Source: Acetobacteraceae bacterium
GTDB lineage: Bacteria > Pseudomonadota > Alphaproteobacteria > Acetobacterales > Acetobacteraceae
Length of the DNA: 64,000 nucleotides
Assembly: GCA_039613835.1 (NCBI GenBank)
Contig: CP154827.1
Coordinates: 1,272,501 to 1,336,500, forward strand
Reading direction: 5' to 3'
The position numbers were made by a program, and so were the translations under genes. Under the pieces are notes generated by a model, which ran no database searches, was not told where the DNA came from, and saw only the letters and a list, made by a program, of their open reading frames with translations. Positions 29,838 through 39,429 of this stretch are shown piece by piece (the stretch's first letter is position 1; each line of letters opens with the position of its first letter).

Positions 29838-30384
29838 CCTGCAATTCACCCGGCGCTTCTCCATGGGGCACCGTTTACTGAGCGATGCCGCACCGCGCTG
29901 CGCCATACCCCATGGCCATAATGAATATGTGACAGTCTCAATCCGCGCACGCAACACCAAGGCGCTGGATGGTCAGCGTAATATGGTGGCGGCTTTCGCG
30001 GATGTGAAGCGCCGCTGGCACCACTTCATTGACACACAGCTTGACCACGCGTTGCAACTCGGTGAGGGCGACAATCTACTCAACTGGTTTGCAACGCATG
30101 AGCCGGAAAATTACCGTCGGATCATTGTCACGCCCGGTGACCCGACGACGGAGTTGATGGCCGCTCTCCTGATGGCCAAAATCAATAGTTTCCTGGAGGC
30201 CGATATGCCGGATCTGGTCTGCCATCATCTGACCCTGTGTGAGACAGAGACGAATGCCGTGTCGATTTCCGGCCCGGTTGAGGATGTCCTGCCGCAGCTT
30301 GACCGTCCACGATCACTTTGCTGGTGGTGGCGTGCCGATGACACGATTTCCAACGCGCACCTAAACCTGCGTGACTCGGGCTGA
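29830..30384 (+). CDS. queD: 6-carboxy-5,6,7,8-tetrahydropterin synthase QueD
   Basis: Zinc enzyme that converts 7,8-dihydroneopterin triphosphate to 6-carboxytetrahydropterin, the first dedicated preQ0 step. Zinc ligands are visible as His14 (SMGHRLL) and His28/His30 ([10 protein letters not shown]), with catalytic Cys24 four residues before the HGH. The start ATG 29830 overlaps the end of queC; an upstream in-frame GTG/ATG series would add residues without homology. At 184 residues it is longer than the classical 120-residue form and belongs to the long alphaproteobacterial type, with an extra C-terminal stretch. Confidence 0.9.
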   Translation: MLDLQFTRRFSMGHRLLSDAAPRCAIPHGHNEYVTVSIRARNTKALDGQRNMVAAFADVKRRWHHFIDTQLDHALQLGEGDNLLNWFATHEPENYRRIIVTPGDPTTELMAALLMAKINSFLEADMPDLVCHHLTLCETETNAVSISGPVEDVLPQLDRPRSLCWWWRADDTISNAHLNLRDSG

Positions 30385-30402
30385 CACCGCTTTCCCCGAA
30401 CA

Positions 30403-30630
30403 TCAAATGATAGCGCCGTCCTTGTGATAGGTCATGATGCAGCCTGAGTAAGAGATCTGACGGCCCGGATCATAAAACCTGATCCACTCGTTCCAGGCTT
30501 CGCCACGAAGTTCCGCCGAAACGCGGAAAGGGCTTTCCGGCTCGTGATGATCCGTCTGGGCGGGTGCGTCATTTTGACGCGATGTTGTCGGCTCGTCCTG
30601 CTTCCTAAAGCGGTCAGTCGAAATAGTCAT
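30403..30630 (-). CDS. Small hypothetical protein (75 aa)
   Basis: Reads MTISTDRFRKQDEPTTSRQN, then PESPFRVSAELRGEAWNEWI, then FYDPGRQISYSGCIMTYHKD. The first half is polar and probably disordered; the second half looks like a small folded unit. No family is recognised. ATG 30630 is preferred, but ATG 30639 or 30699 is possible. It converges with queD, 18 nt apart. Confidence 0.45.
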   Translation of the reverse strand: MTISTDRFRKQDEPTTSRQNDAPAQTDHHEPESPFRVSAELRGEAWNEWIRFYDPGRQISYSGCIMTYHKDGAII

Positions 30631-31507
30631 GGCGGTCATCCGATTAAAACGGTTGCAAATGGATCTTCTGTCGACACTTCCCGGCGTCTTCGACAGCATA
30701 TGGAGGAGTCATCAACAGCCCATTAAGGACTCAATTTCCTAACGGATGATTTTTTAGAATCCAGTTTTTTCCTAATCTGTTGAACCTCAATTTCTTTCTT
30801 ATATACGCTTTGGATACCAATCCGATTCGCTTCTTAAAATTTGTTTTCGTAAAATAACGAAGCCGTTAGGACTCACTCTCTCAACAGATGACCACTCTGC
30901 TTAATTGCGTGTGGACATGGTGTGCGCACGAGATTTTACTTCACATCATTTCGGCGCGCGCCAGTTGATTGACAGAGCGTAAAATAGTGAATCACGTCTC
31001 GCCCCCCTTCGGCGCCGGGACATCCTAAGGAGCCGAGTCACCTCTTGAAAATGACGGTTTGTAAAATCAAAATCTCCCGATTCTGGCATAGGATGGAAAG
31101 CGACGCATTATCGGGAGATTTCCATGATGATATCAAAATTCCGTGATTGTAGAATTATTGTCGGATCATTGATGGAAGCCGAACCTGAAAGGCTTTGACA
31201 TTGTTGCATGTTGTACGAATACCGTCCTATCATGCTGTTTTTTAAATTGTAACTTGACTGTCCATTGTGGAGCAAACGGGATGAGACTTCCGCCTAAGGA
31301 AACATCGTGATAGATTTGTCGCAATACGCCGAGAGGGCGTGTCAGCATGGGTCTTTCACCGGGAATGGAGGGGACGATGCAACGCCCCGTTTGGTGCGCG
31401 ACCCTGCTATCTTATTTTATCACGGCGTCACGCCGTATCGTAAAATATAACGTATCACGCCGTGTTAAGCCATTCATCATGTCGTGTTTCTGAAGGGAAC
31501 ATTCATC
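30631..31507. other. AT-rich intergenic stretch of about 880 bases
   Basis: No convincing gene is seen. The AT content is clearly higher than in the flanks. It holds a perfect 12-bp inverted repeat (31070-31121, given separately) and probably the promoter of the exported-protein gene at 31508, preceded by GAAGGGAA at about 31490-31498. A 60-codon frame on the minus strand (31166-31348) has no recognisable similarity. Confidence 0.5.
31070..31121. repeat. Perfect 12-bp inverted repeat
   Basis: AAATCTCCCGAT (31070-31081) and ATCGGGAGATTT (31110-31121) are exact reverse complements separated by 28 bases. It could be a stem-loop, a paired operator or a minimal mobile-element remnant. No flanking target duplication is obvious. 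Confidence 0.6.
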
Positions 31508-31977
31508 ATGCGCTCAATCTCACGCCGTTTATTCAACTCTTCCATTTTCGCCATTTCTGCGACATCAATTGTCGCATTGTCATCGCCCGCCCAGGCAGCC
31601 CCGGATGCTCTCGGAAAGCCGGTGGCTCATTTCCGCTGGAGGCAAAATCCGCAGATATCGGGATCGGCTTCACCTGGGGTGAAGGCAAGCTCACTTACAA
31701 AGGGCGCGCGTACCGCTTTAAGGTCTCCGGCGGGAATATCGCAGCCGTCGGTTTCTCAAAAATTACTGCCATAGGCACGGTTTATAATCTGAAAAATCTA
31801 CACGATTTTGACGGTGGCTATGCCGCGCTCAATGGTGATGTCACGCTTGATCGCGGTATTGGTGGCGCGGTTATGAGCAATAGTAACGGCGTCAAAGTCA
31901 AATTCACCTCAGCCACACGCGGCGCGCATCTGGCCGCAGGCGCGTAGGGACTTTCCTTCCAGATTCGAGAAAAATGA
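31508..31977 (+). pseudogene. Exported protein of unknown function, one frameshift and one stop
   Basis: A signal peptide is clear (MRSISRRLFNSSIFAISATS, then ALSSPAQAAPD). The frame changes near 31615-31625 to GGSFPLEAKSADIGIGFTWG. The mature part, GKLTYKGRAYRFKVSGGNIA, then TAIGTVYNLKNLHDFDGGYA, then SNSNGVKVKFTSATRGAHLA, is that of a small secreted family seen in alphaproteobacteria that I cannot name securely. TAG at 31945-31947 interrupts AAGA-GLSFQIREK; homologues have Glu there. The same frame ends naturally at TGA 31975-31977, only 14 nt before a terminator, so the stop is a late nonsense mutation costing ten residues. Confidence 0.6.
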
Positions 31978-31990
31978 GCATCTGACGTTT

Positions 31991-32016
31991 TAAAAGGCGG
32001 GGTGACCCGCTTTTTA
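31991..32016 (+). terminator. Rho-independent terminator
   Basis: GCGGG and CCCGC around the loop GTGA, preceded by AAAAG and followed by TTTTT (32011-32015). It lies just after the natural stop of the exported-protein gene. Confidence 0.75.
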
Positions 32017-32066
32017 TGCGCCCCTTGGCCGCGTCGGCGCGCCATGATTTTTGCTCGGTCGATATG

Positions 32067-33383
32067 TCACGGCAATTTCCTGAACGCCCCCGCCCGCACC
32101 ACGTCGTAAATAGCGCCGGTCAGGCGGCACAACGTGGCTTCATCAATGGTAAAGGCCGGCGTCAGATAAATGATATTGCGGAACGGCCTTATCCACACGC
32201 CTGACGCGTCAAAAGCCGCCCTAAGTCGGTTCATATCCTCGATCGCCTCAATCTCCACGACGCCGATCGCCCCCATGACACGAACATCGCGCACAGAGGC
32301 TAAATCCCGGCATTTCTCCAATTCCCGCTGCATGATCTCTGCGATCTTCCGCACCTGCGCCAGTCGGGGTTGGTGGCGGAAAAGTTCGAGTGACGCACAG
32401 GCAGAGGCGCAGGCGAGTGGGTTGCCCATAAAAGTCGGGCCGTGCATCAGTGCCGCTTTCGGGTCATCCGACAGGAAGGCATCGAAGACATGCTTGCGCG
32501 CCACAGTCGCGGCGAGCGCCATGGTACCACCCGTCAAAGCTTTGGATAAAGTGATGATATCCGGGACCGCTCCGGCCTGCTCACAGGCAAACATCGTGCC
32601 CGTCCGGCCGAACCCGGTGAAGACCTCGTCAAAAATCAGCAGGACACGATAGCGATCCGCGAGGTCACGCAGTTTTTTGAGGATGGAAGGCGGATGGAAG
32701 ATCATGCCCCCCGCCCCCTGCGCCAGTGGCTCCACAATCATGGCGGCCATGTTGTCGGATGATTGCTGGAGTAAACGCTCAAAAGCCGCCTCGTCCTCAG
32801 ACGTGACGGGAAGGGGCTGCACATATTGGCGCGGCAGAACCCCCGTGAAGAGGTGGTGCATACCCTCCTCCGGGTCACAGATCGCCATGGTGGCCTGGGT
32901 ATCGCCGTGATAGCCACCGGTGAATGAGAGAATGCGCGTCTTACCCGTTTGCCCCTTATTGAGCCAATATTGGATCGCCATTTTCAAAGCGACTTCCACC
33001 GCGACGGAACCGGATTCGGAAAAGAAAACGTGATCCAGATCGCCGGGCAGGTACGTCGCAAGCGTCTCTGACAATGCCAATGCCGGGCGATGAACCATTC
33101 CGCCCAGCATGATATGCGGCATGTCATCCAATTGGCGACGGACAGCAGCGGCGATGTCCGGGTGGTTATAGCCGTGGCATGCCGTCCACCAGGAAGCGAC
33201 ACCGTCATCCAGATGGCGTCCATCTTCGAGAATGATTGTTGTGCCCGTCGTGCGCGCGGCCGTCAGAGGCGGTGTGGTTGTTTGCATCTGAGTGTAAGGC
33301 AACCAGAGGTGATTGCCGCCGGGACGCGCCATTAATCGAGTCACTTCCATTTTAACGGGATCTGACGACTCATTTACCGCCAT
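32067..33383 (-). CDS. bioA: Adenosylmethionine-8-amino-7-oxononanoate aminotransferase BioA
   Basis: Class III PLP aminotransferase that makes 7,8-diaminopelargonate from KAPA using S-adenosylmethionine. The 438-residue frame is complete. Motifs are HLWLPYTQM near the N terminus, DGVASWWTACHGYNHPDI, the Lys of ITLSKALTGGTMALA for PLP, and FDEVFTGFGRTGTMFACEQA. GPTFMGNPLACASACASLEL is also typical. The start may be 33383 or a downstream ATG at about 33329 (MARPGG). It is divergent from bioF, so the 80-base gap holds both promoters. No defect is visible. Confidence 0.93.
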   Translation of the reverse strand: MAVNESSDPVKMEVTRLMARPGGNHLWLPYTQMQTTTPPLTAARTTGTTIILEDGRHLDDGVASWWTACHGYNHPDIAAAVRRQLDDMPHIMLGGMVHRPALALSETLATYLPGDLDHVFFSESGSVAVEVALKMAIQYWLNKGQTGKTRILSFTGGYHGDTQATMAICDPEEGMHHLFTGVLPRQYVQPLPVTSEDEAAFERLLQQSSDNMAAMIVEPLAQGAGGMIFHPPSILKKLRDLADRYRVLLIFDEVFTGFGRTGTMFACEQAGAVPDIITLSKALTGGTMALAATVARKHVFDAFLSDDPKAALMHGPTFMGNPLACASACASLELFRHQPRLAQVRKIAEIMQRELEKCRDLASVRDVRVMGAIGVVEIEAIEDMNRLRAAFDASGVWIRPFRNIIYLTPAFTIDEATLCRLTGAIYDVVRAGAFRKLP

Positions 33384-33465
33384 ACTGAAAAGAGGTCAAA
33401 AGCAGCGCCGCCGCCATTTTCGAGGCGGGAATTGACAAGCGGAGCGCTTAGCGTCACGAAGGCAC

Positions 33466-34647
33466 ATGTCTCGTTTTGACTCTATCTTCCAGAAATCGCT
33501 CGCGCAGCGGAAAAACTCGGGGATTTTCCGGCAGGCGCTGCCAGCGCATCCCGCGACGGTCACGCATGCGGCGCGGCTCCATGATTTCCGCAGCAATGAT
33601 TATCTCGGCCTGTCCCACCATAAGAAGCTGGCATCCCGCGCGGCCTTATGGGCGCAAGAATATGGGAGTGGCGCGGGTGCGTCCCGCCTCGTCTCCGGCA
33701 CACTTGCCGCGCATGAGTTGGTTGAGTCGAAACTTGCCGCGCTCAAATTCACTGAGAGCGCCTTATTGTTTCCATCTGGGTTTCAGGCAAATATCGGCGT
33801 GTTATCGGCGCTGCTCAACCTGTCGATGGAGGCCACTGGCGAGGCACCTTCCATCTATATGGACCGACTTAATCACGCGAGCCTGCATTTGGCGTGCAAC
33901 GCGGCGGGAGTGAGGCAGAAGCGCTTTCGTCATAATGACGTCAACCATCTTCAGGACCTTCTCAAACGCGACACCACCTCAAAGGGGCTGCGTTTCATCG
34001 TCACGGAAAGCGTCTTCTCCATGGATGGCGACCGCGCACCGTTGGAAGATCTCCGCCTGTTGGCGGATCGTTACGACGCTTTTCTCTATATTGACGACGC
34101 TCACGCAACCGGCATTTTGGGGGAGGCCGGGTGCGGCCTTGCCAGTGTGGTCAAGCCTGATCTTATACTCGGCACATGTGGCAAGGCCATGGGATCAATG
34201 GGGGCATTTATTGCCGTGTCCCAAACCCTGCGCGACTGGGTTATCAATCACTGTACCTCTTTTATCTATAGCACGGCCATCGCCCCCCCGATCCTCGGGG
34301 CCATCGACGCGGCGCTTGATCTCCTGCCAGACATGACGGCGGAACGGGAAAACGTGGCCGCCATGGCGGCATGCCTGCGGCAGAAGCTTCATGAAGCCGG
34401 ACTTGCGACAGGGGATTCATCAACGCAGATCGTCCCTTTCATGATTGGTGATAATGAGGCGGCTCTCGAAATCGCAGCCCGACTCAGGAAGGGAAATATC
34501 TACGCCACCGCGATCCGCCCTCCGACGGTTCCCAGTCATACGGCGCGACTGAGATTGGCCCTCCATGCCGGGCTGACGCGGGAGGATGTGCTCACTTGCG
34601 CCGAGAAGCTGATCGAAATCCACGATGATGTGATCGGCACCCGATGA
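33466..34647 (+). CDS. bioF: 8-amino-7-oxononanoate synthase BioF
   Basis: PLP-dependent alpha-oxoamine synthase that condenses pimeloyl-thioester with alanine. At 393 residues it has normal length. Visible blocks are FRSNDYLGLSHHKKL, GSGAGASRLVSGTLAAHELV, ESVFSMDGDRAPLEDL, YIDDAHATGILGEAGCGLAS and the PLP lysine in TCGKAMGSMGAFIAVS. The stop overlaps the start of the esterase gene by 4 nt (ATGA). It is the first gene of a four-gene bioF-H-C-D operon that is wholly intact. Confidence 0.93.
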   Translation: MSRFDSIFQKSLAQRKNSGIFRQALPAHPATVTHAARLHDFRSNDYLGLSHHKKLASRAALWAQEYGSGAGASRLVSGTLAAHELVESKLAALKFTESALLFPSGFQANIGVLSALLNLSMEATGEAPSIYMDRLNHASLHLACNAAGVRQKRFRHNDVNHLQDLLKRDTTSKGLRFIVTESVFSMDGDRAPLEDLRLLADRYDAFLYIDDAHATGILGEAGCGLASVVKPDLILGTCGKAMGSMGAFIAVSQTLRDWVINHCTSFIYSTAIAPPILGAIDAALDLLPDMTAERENVAAMAACLRQKLHEAGLATGDSSTQIVPFMIGDNEAALEIAARLRKGNIYATAIRPPTVPSHTARLRLALHAGLTREDVLTCAEKLIEIHDDVIGTR

Positions 34648-35327
34648 CAGTCCATCATCCTGATCTCGCAACGGGAAATGCGGGTGAAGCGCCTGAACTG
34701 GTCCTGATGCATGGCTGGGGCTACGACGCCACATTATGGAACGATGTGGCATCTCTCCTGGCGCCGCTTGCCGTCACAAAGCTTGAGGCCGGTTATTTCG
34801 GCGCCGCGCCCTTCCTGACCCTGCCGACCCGCCCTTTCATCGCCATTGGGCATTCCGCGGGCGGGCTGTGGTTTCTGAAACAAAATCTGACCCATTGCCG
34901 CGCCGTCATTCTGATCAATAGCTTCACCCGCTTCACACGCGGCGAAGACTTCCCGTTGGGTCAGGCACCCTCCATTCCTGCGCGCATGTCACGTCGCCTT
35001 GCCACCGCGCCCAAGGATGTCATCACCACTTTCCGGAAAAATATTGGTGACAGCAGCACTTTCAATAATCCTGTTACGAATCGATTGATGTCTGGCCTCG
35101 CTGACCTCACGGCGAATGACGCCAGACATCAGGCACGCATCATGACGCCTCCGCTATATGCGCTCGCCGGATCTGACGATCCGCTCATTCCTCCGCCTTT
35201 ATCCCGCATGTGTTTTGAAAATCTGCATCATCTTGCATGGGCAGAGGGCGGCCATATGCTCCCCCTTGCCCAGCCACATTCATGCGCCCGATTTATCAGA
35301 AATATTCTTGACGACTTGCACCCATGA
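34644..35327 (+). CDS. bioH: Pimeloyl-ACP methyl ester esterase (BioH-like alpha/beta hydrolase)
   Basis: Removes the methyl group from pimeloyl-ACP methyl ester, closing the BioC-BioH route. The alpha/beta-hydrolase features are LVLMHGWGYDATLW (oxyanion strand), the nucleophile elbow AIGHSAGGLWFL, Asp in ALAGSDDPLIPP and the final His in WAEGGHMLPLAQP. The 227 residues are slightly shorter than E. coli BioH (256). The place between bioF and bioC, with 4-nt overlaps on both sides, strongly supports the role. The sequence is divergent enough that another bio esterase type (BioG- or BioV-like) cannot be excluded. Confidence 0.8.
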   Translation: MTVHHPDLATGNAGEAPELVLMHGWGYDATLWNDVASLLAPLAVTKLEAGYFGAAPFLTLPTRPFIAIGHSAGGLWFLKQNLTHCRAVILINSFTRFTRGEDFPLGQAPSIPARMSRRLATAPKDVITTFRKNIGDSSTFNNPVTNRLMSGLADLTANDARHQARIMTPPLYALAGSDDPLIPPPLSRMCFENLHHLAWAEGGHMLPLAQPHSCARFIRNILDDLHP

Positions 35328-36112
35328 ACCCGGCTGACGTCGCGCGGGGTTTCAGCCGCGCCACACTTTATGATGAAGCCGCGCGCGTGCAGGCGCGGAC
35401 AGCGAAATTATTGCGCGACCAGCTTGCCGGGATTTACATCGCACGTGCAGCTCCGAGGCGCATTCTCGAAATTGGCAGCGGCACGGGGCTGATGACGGCG
35501 GCGCTGCTCAACCTCTTCCCGCAATCCGAGCTGATTGTGACGGATCTCTCCCAAGACATGCTGTCACGATGCCGCGAGAAGATGCGCATGCAATATCCCG
35601 CGCGACGGATCACCTACATCGCGATGGATGGTGAACGCCCCAGCCTGACCCCGTCTTTTGACCTGATATGCTCCAACTTCTGCGTGCAATGGTTCCAAAA
35701 TCGCAGGGAGAGTTTTCAGCAACTTCGCGGCCTGTTGCGAGATGAGGGGGTTATGGCGCTTTCGACGCTTGCTGAGTGCAGTTTTCGGGAGTGGCACACG
35801 GCCTGCGCCGCCGCTGGCATTTCCGCGGGTTTTGGCCCATGGCCGTCACTGACGACTCTCAAGGCGGAATTCCCGCAGGATGGCACGGGTACGTGGTCCG
35901 CCCATCGCCTGACCGACCCGGTCGGGAGCGGGCGGCAGTTTTTGCGGGATATCAGACGTATCGGCGCGGCACCATCCGGCTTTGCGAGGCGCCCACTCAC
36001 CCCCCAAGCATTGACGCGTATCCTGACATTGTTTGACCAGGCGGGCGCGTCCATGACTTATGAGGTCGCGATCGGCATATATCTTGCGCAGGAGGCTCGG
36101 CATGAAAGCTGA
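35324..36112 (+). CDS. bioC: Malonyl-ACP O-methyltransferase BioC
   Basis: SAM-dependent methyltransferase that starts pimelate synthesis by methylating malonyl-ACP. The 262-residue protein begins VARGFSRATLYDEAARVQAR, the typical BioC N terminus. It has the SAM motif RILEIGSGTGLMTAAL, then ELIVTDLSQDMLSRCREK and FDLICSNFCVQWFQNRRESF. It overlaps bioH by 4 nt and bioD by 11 nt, so translation is coupled. Confidence 0.88.
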   Translation: MNPADVARGFSRATLYDEAARVQARTAKLLRDQLAGIYIARAAPRRILEIGSGTGLMTAALLNLFPQSELIVTDLSQDMLSRCREKMRMQYPARRITYIAMDGERPSLTPSFDLICSNFCVQWFQNRRESFQQLRGLLRDEGVMALSTLAECSFREWHTACAAAGISAGFGPWPSLTTLKAEFPQDGTGTWSAHRLTDPVGSGRQFLRDIRRIGAAPSGFARRPLTPQALTRILTLFDQAGASMTYEVAIGIYLAQEARHES

Positions 36113-36773
36113 TCAGAACGGAAGAACCGGGTTTTTTATCACCGGCACGGGCACAGGCGTTGGTAAAACGCTCGTCTCAGCACTCATAACGCTGGCTCTT
36201 GATGGCGATTACTGGAAGCCCCTGCAAACCGGCCTTGCCGAGGATGTTGGCGACACAGCGGACGTGGCCTCCCTGACAGGGTTACCGCCTGAACGCTGTC
36301 ATGCGCCCCTTTATCAATTTGATGCCCCTCTCTCACCCTGGAGTGCGGCGCGACGCGACGGGGGCCATGTTGATTTATCGCGCATCTCCCTGCCAGCCAC
36401 AAAGCGCCCCCTCGTGATTGAAGGGGCTGGGGGATTAATGGTGCCGCTCAATGCCGGGCAGCTCATGATTGATCTCATCGCGACATGCCATCTGCCCGTC
36501 ATCCTTGTGGTCGGAACCGGGCTGGGCAGCATCAATCACGCGCTTCTAGGTCTGGAAGCCTTGCGCAGACGGAAACTCCCGATTGCCGGGATCGTGATGA
36601 ATGGCGCGCCTCATGCTGATGACACGGATCTCATCCTGCATTTTGGCGGGCCGCTTCCATGCGCCTCTATCCCGCATCTGCCCGAACTGACAAAGGAAAC
36701 TTTGAGAACAGAGGCCGCGCGGCTCCGGGAAATCTTCTCCACCCGTTCAGGCACTGAAACCACGCGACCGTAA
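36102..36773 (+). CDS. bioD: Dethiobiotin synthetase BioD
   Basis: ATP-dependent enzyme that closes the ureido ring from diaminopelargonate and CO2. The P-loop TGTGTGVGKT covers residues 14-23. WKPLQTGLAEDVGDTADVAS and VIEGAGGLMVPLNAGQLMID are standard. ATG 36102 is chosen because AGGAGG lies 6-9 nt upstream inside bioC. The 223 residues are normal. It ends the operon; bioB is not in the window. Confidence 0.92.
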   Translation: MKADQNGRTGFFITGTGTGVGKTLVSALITLALDGDYWKPLQTGLAEDVGDTADVASLTGLPPERCHAPLYQFDAPLSPWSAARRDGGHVDLSRISLPATKRPLVIEGAGGLMVPLNAGQLMIDLIATCHLPVILVVGTGLGSINHALLGLEALRRRKLPIAGIVMNGAPHADDTDLILHFGGPLPCASIPHLPELTKETLRTEAARLREIFSTRSGTETTRP

Positions 36774-36794
36774 ATTCCTGAGATCCGCGTCGGC

Positions 36795-37304
36795 CTAATG
36801 CGACAGATCTTTGAAATCCTTTTTCGTTTTTGACACGAAATTGCTGAGTTTACGGTCATGGCGCTGCCGGGATTCCCGCCAATTCTTGACGCGTTGACGC
36901 CCTGCCTCGACGCTCTTCTTCCGCGCGTCGGACAAGGCGACGGATTTTTTCTTCAGACTGTCAGCGTCTCCGACAAGCTTTTCCTTATCTGAGGACCATT
37001 TCGATTTCAGGTAGTCGCCCGACTCCTTCAGGCGCTATTTCTGCGCTTTCTGCCAGTCAGCACCTTTTGATTTCCAATCATGGTTGGATTTCTTCCAGCT
37101 TGAAGCCTTGTCGTGGAAGCGAGTCTCAGCCGCGTCCATACGGTCGAGGAAATCCTGGCCATGATCACTGGATGATGAAGCTGCCGAAGCATCGGACTGT
37201 GCCCGGCCATGCTGAGGATAAGCGAGGATCATGCCGAATGCCACGGCGGAAGCCAGACTTGTTTTGAGAAATTTGGGGCGGTTTTCAATTTTTGACACTC
37301 CCAT
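36795..37304 (-). pseudogene. Exported, highly charged helical protein with one in-frame stop
   Basis: One frame of 170 codons runs from ATG 37304 to TAG 36795-36797, interrupted only by TAG at 37035-37037. The N terminus carries a signal peptide (LASAVAFGMILAYPQHGRAQ). The rest is rich in Lys, Asp, Ser and Trp, with a repeating SSWKKSNHDWKSKGADWQKA pattern and KESGDYLKSKWSSDKEKLVG after the stop, suggesting a long helix or coiled coil. The stop would halve the protein. No family is recognised. It lies 3 nt from the glycosyltransferase gene on the same strand, so they may be co-transcribed. Confidence 0.6.
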
Positions 37305-37307
37305 CTG

Positions 37308-38441
37308 TCAGGGTGTGGCAGGCGTTCCTGCCCTGTTGACCATTTTGAGTCGTAGCGCCTGCAAGCGGCGAATGGCGGGATGTGTATCAAATAACTGGGC
37401 GCGCTCAAGCCCACGTGCCGCATAATTCGCGCGTTTGTGAGAATCCTGCATGAGGCTGAGCAGCGCCTCTTCCAGCTCATCCGGTGCATCCACCGCCGCG
37501 GTGAGGGCCGCATCACCCACCACCTCCGGCAGGCCACCACTGCCGGAGGAAATAACGGCCGCACCACTCGCCATGGCCTCAAGCGCTGTCAGCCCGAAGG
37601 GCTCCGGCCATCGACTGGGAACAACCACAATGGCGGCCATGGCCATGATGTCCAGCACTTGCTGATGCATCTGATAACCCGCAATCGTGATGCCGTAATC
37701 CTCCGCTTCACGCTCCACCCGGTCGACAAAACTGGTGCGCGAGGCATTGAAGCGGAAGCGGTCAGCACCGACCATGACGGCGCGCCAGTTCGGCACCTGC
37801 TTGCGCACATGGCCCCAGGCCTGCACGAAACGATCCGCCCCCTTATCCGCCACGACACGTCCCACGAAGAGGACGATAGGCGCTTTCGCCTTCGGGCGCG
37901 GAGGCAGGGCACCGAGATCGAGCGAATTGGGGAGGACATCGACATCCCCGGTATAGACATCCTCAAGATAACGTTCCCGCAGCCAGCGTGAGACCGTTAC
38001 GACCCGCACCTTGCGTATAAGGGCCTCACGTTGTGCCGGGGTGCGCGCGCCCTTCATGCTCTGGGGGTCATTATGCAGGAAGAGACTGACGGGCAGGCCG
38101 CTCCGCGCCAAAGCATGGGCCATTGCCGGACGGTTATGCACCTCAACGAGGTCAGGCCGGAATTTTTTGATCAGTTGCTGCACGCCCGTGCGATAGCGGA
38201 CCCCCTCCCGTGCCCACCGCCAAGGCAGACCCGGTTCGGACACAGCTTCAAACTGCCCGCCGGGCAGGACAGGCCCGCTGATCGGCATCCCGACCACAAT
38301 ATCCTCGGGCTGCGCCAATCGCGAGGCCAGCAATGCAATGGCCCCTGCCTGGTCAGACGCGTAACCTTCCCGACGGGGGAGGACGATCATCGCCCGGGGT
38401 GCAGCTTCCATTGACCCGTTGACCTGTGCCTTCCGCATCAT
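37308..38441 (-). CDS. GT4-family glycosyltransferase
   Basis: A retaining GT-B glycosyltransferase of 377 residues without membrane segments. The C-terminal Rossmann domain has IVLFVGRVVADKGADRFVQA and the donor-binding EX7E motif in RWPEPFGLTALEAMASGAAV. GSGGLPEVVGDAAL follows as in GT4 enzymes that use nucleotide sugars. The N-terminal part contains RPDLVEVHNRPAMAHALA. The acceptor and sugar cannot be told. No other glycan synthesis gene lies beside it. The gene is complete. Confidence 0.82.
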   Translation of the reverse strand: MMRKAQVNGSMEAAPRAMIVLPRREGYASDQAGAIALLASRLAQPEDIVVGMPISGPVLPGGQFEAVSEPGLPWRWAREGVRYRTGVQQLIKKFRPDLVEVHNRPAMAHALARSGLPVSLFLHNDPQSMKGARTPAQREALIRKVRVVTVSRWLRERYLEDVYTGDVDVLPNSLDLGALPPRPKAKAPIVLFVGRVVADKGADRFVQAWGHVRKQVPNWRAVMVGADRFRFNASRTSFVDRVEREAEDYGITIAGYQMHQQVLDIMAMAAIVVVPSRWPEPFGLTALEAMASGAAVISSGSGGLPEVVGDAALTAAVDAPDELEEALLSLMQDSHKRANYAARGLERAQLFDTHPAIRRLQALRLKMVNRAGTPATP

Positions 38442-38479
38442 TCAACCCCTTTTGCAAACGGTGACGCCCCGCTGCTGCA

Positions 38480-39112
38480 TTATTCAAAATCCGTCATCAA
38501 ATCCGGCTGGTGATGATGGTCGAACATACGTTCTATCTGATGCATCCGGACACGACCGGAAGAGAGATCGGTCGGAATTTTATCCCGCGTGAACCAGCCC
38601 GTCCCGCATGTCTCATCCGTATTCTGCAACGCGACCCCGCCCACAAGGCGACATATGTAGAATAATTTGGCACAACTGAAGACCTCCGGTCGATGGCCCT
38701 GACGGACGCGGTCCCATAAAGCGGCGAGCTTGACGGGGGCGACGTCATAACCGCTCTCCTCCCGCACTTCCTTGACGGCATTTTCAGCCGTTGTGAGATT
38801 AACATCGGCCCAGCCGCCCGGAAGCGTCCAGCGACCCGCATCGAGTGTCTCCCGCACCAGCAGGATACGTCCCTCTTCATCGAAAACAGCGGCGCGCACA
38901 TCAATTTTAGGCGTGGCATAACCGCTCTCCTGCGCATGGAGGAGGCGCAGGGTTGTCGCATCCTCACCCGACCGGATGGCAAGAAGGTTTGACGCAATAT
39001 CGCGCAGACGGTGATAGCGCGCGACATCATAGAGATTTGTACTGAAAGTCAGTCCATTCTGCGCGATGGCCTGTACCTCTCGACTGAGGGTCAACCAGTC
39101 CGGTTCCGTCAT
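38480..39112 (-). CDS. Nudix hydrolase with N-terminal accessory domain
   Basis: The Nudix box lies at about residues 98-120: GGWADVNLTTAENAVKEVRE followed by ESGYDV, fitting GX5EX7REUXEEXGU. The N-terminal ~65 residues (LTLSREVQAIAQNGLTFSTN, then YDVARYHRLRDIAS) match the accessory domain of a Nudix subgroup related to ADP-ribose pyrophosphatases. It probably cleaves a nucleoside diphosphate derivative; the substrate is not predictable from the box. The 210-residue protein is complete. Confidence 0.85.
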   Translation of the reverse strand: MTEPDWLTLSREVQAIAQNGLTFSTNLYDVARYHRLRDIASNLLAIRSGEDATTLRLLHAQESGYATPKIDVRAAVFDEEGRILLVRETLDAGRWTLPGGWADVNLTTAENAVKEVREESGYDVAPVKLAALWDRVRQGHRPEVFSCAKLFYICRLVGGVALQNTDETCGTGWFTRDKIPTDLSSGRVRMHQIERMFDHHHQPDLMTDFE

Positions 39113-39429
39113 CCCGTATCTCCCACTCTGCGTTTCTGCAATATAAACTGGGCTGAATCACTTAAAAACCACTCAACACGCACATTTTGCAGGATCATCC
39201 GGCCCTTTCAAAAGCGCCGGGCACACGGTGTGAAACCGCCCTGAAAGGCAACTCCTCGGACTTTACAGCGTCGTTGAATCGTGAGCATTCTTTGACTCTG
39301 GAATTCGGTCTCGACCGCGATGCTGTGGGTTCTGACCGCGTGAAGGTGAATGATCTGGTCACACGCATCGCCGATCCGGGAGCTTCTTTTGAAAAACCGA
39401 TTCACCATTGTCGGCCTTTTTTGCCCTCA

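Noticed and set aside
31166..31348. 60-codon minus-strand frame in the AT-rich gap
   Set aside because: No recognisable similarity, no good ribosome binding site, and the composition is that of the intergenic DNA.
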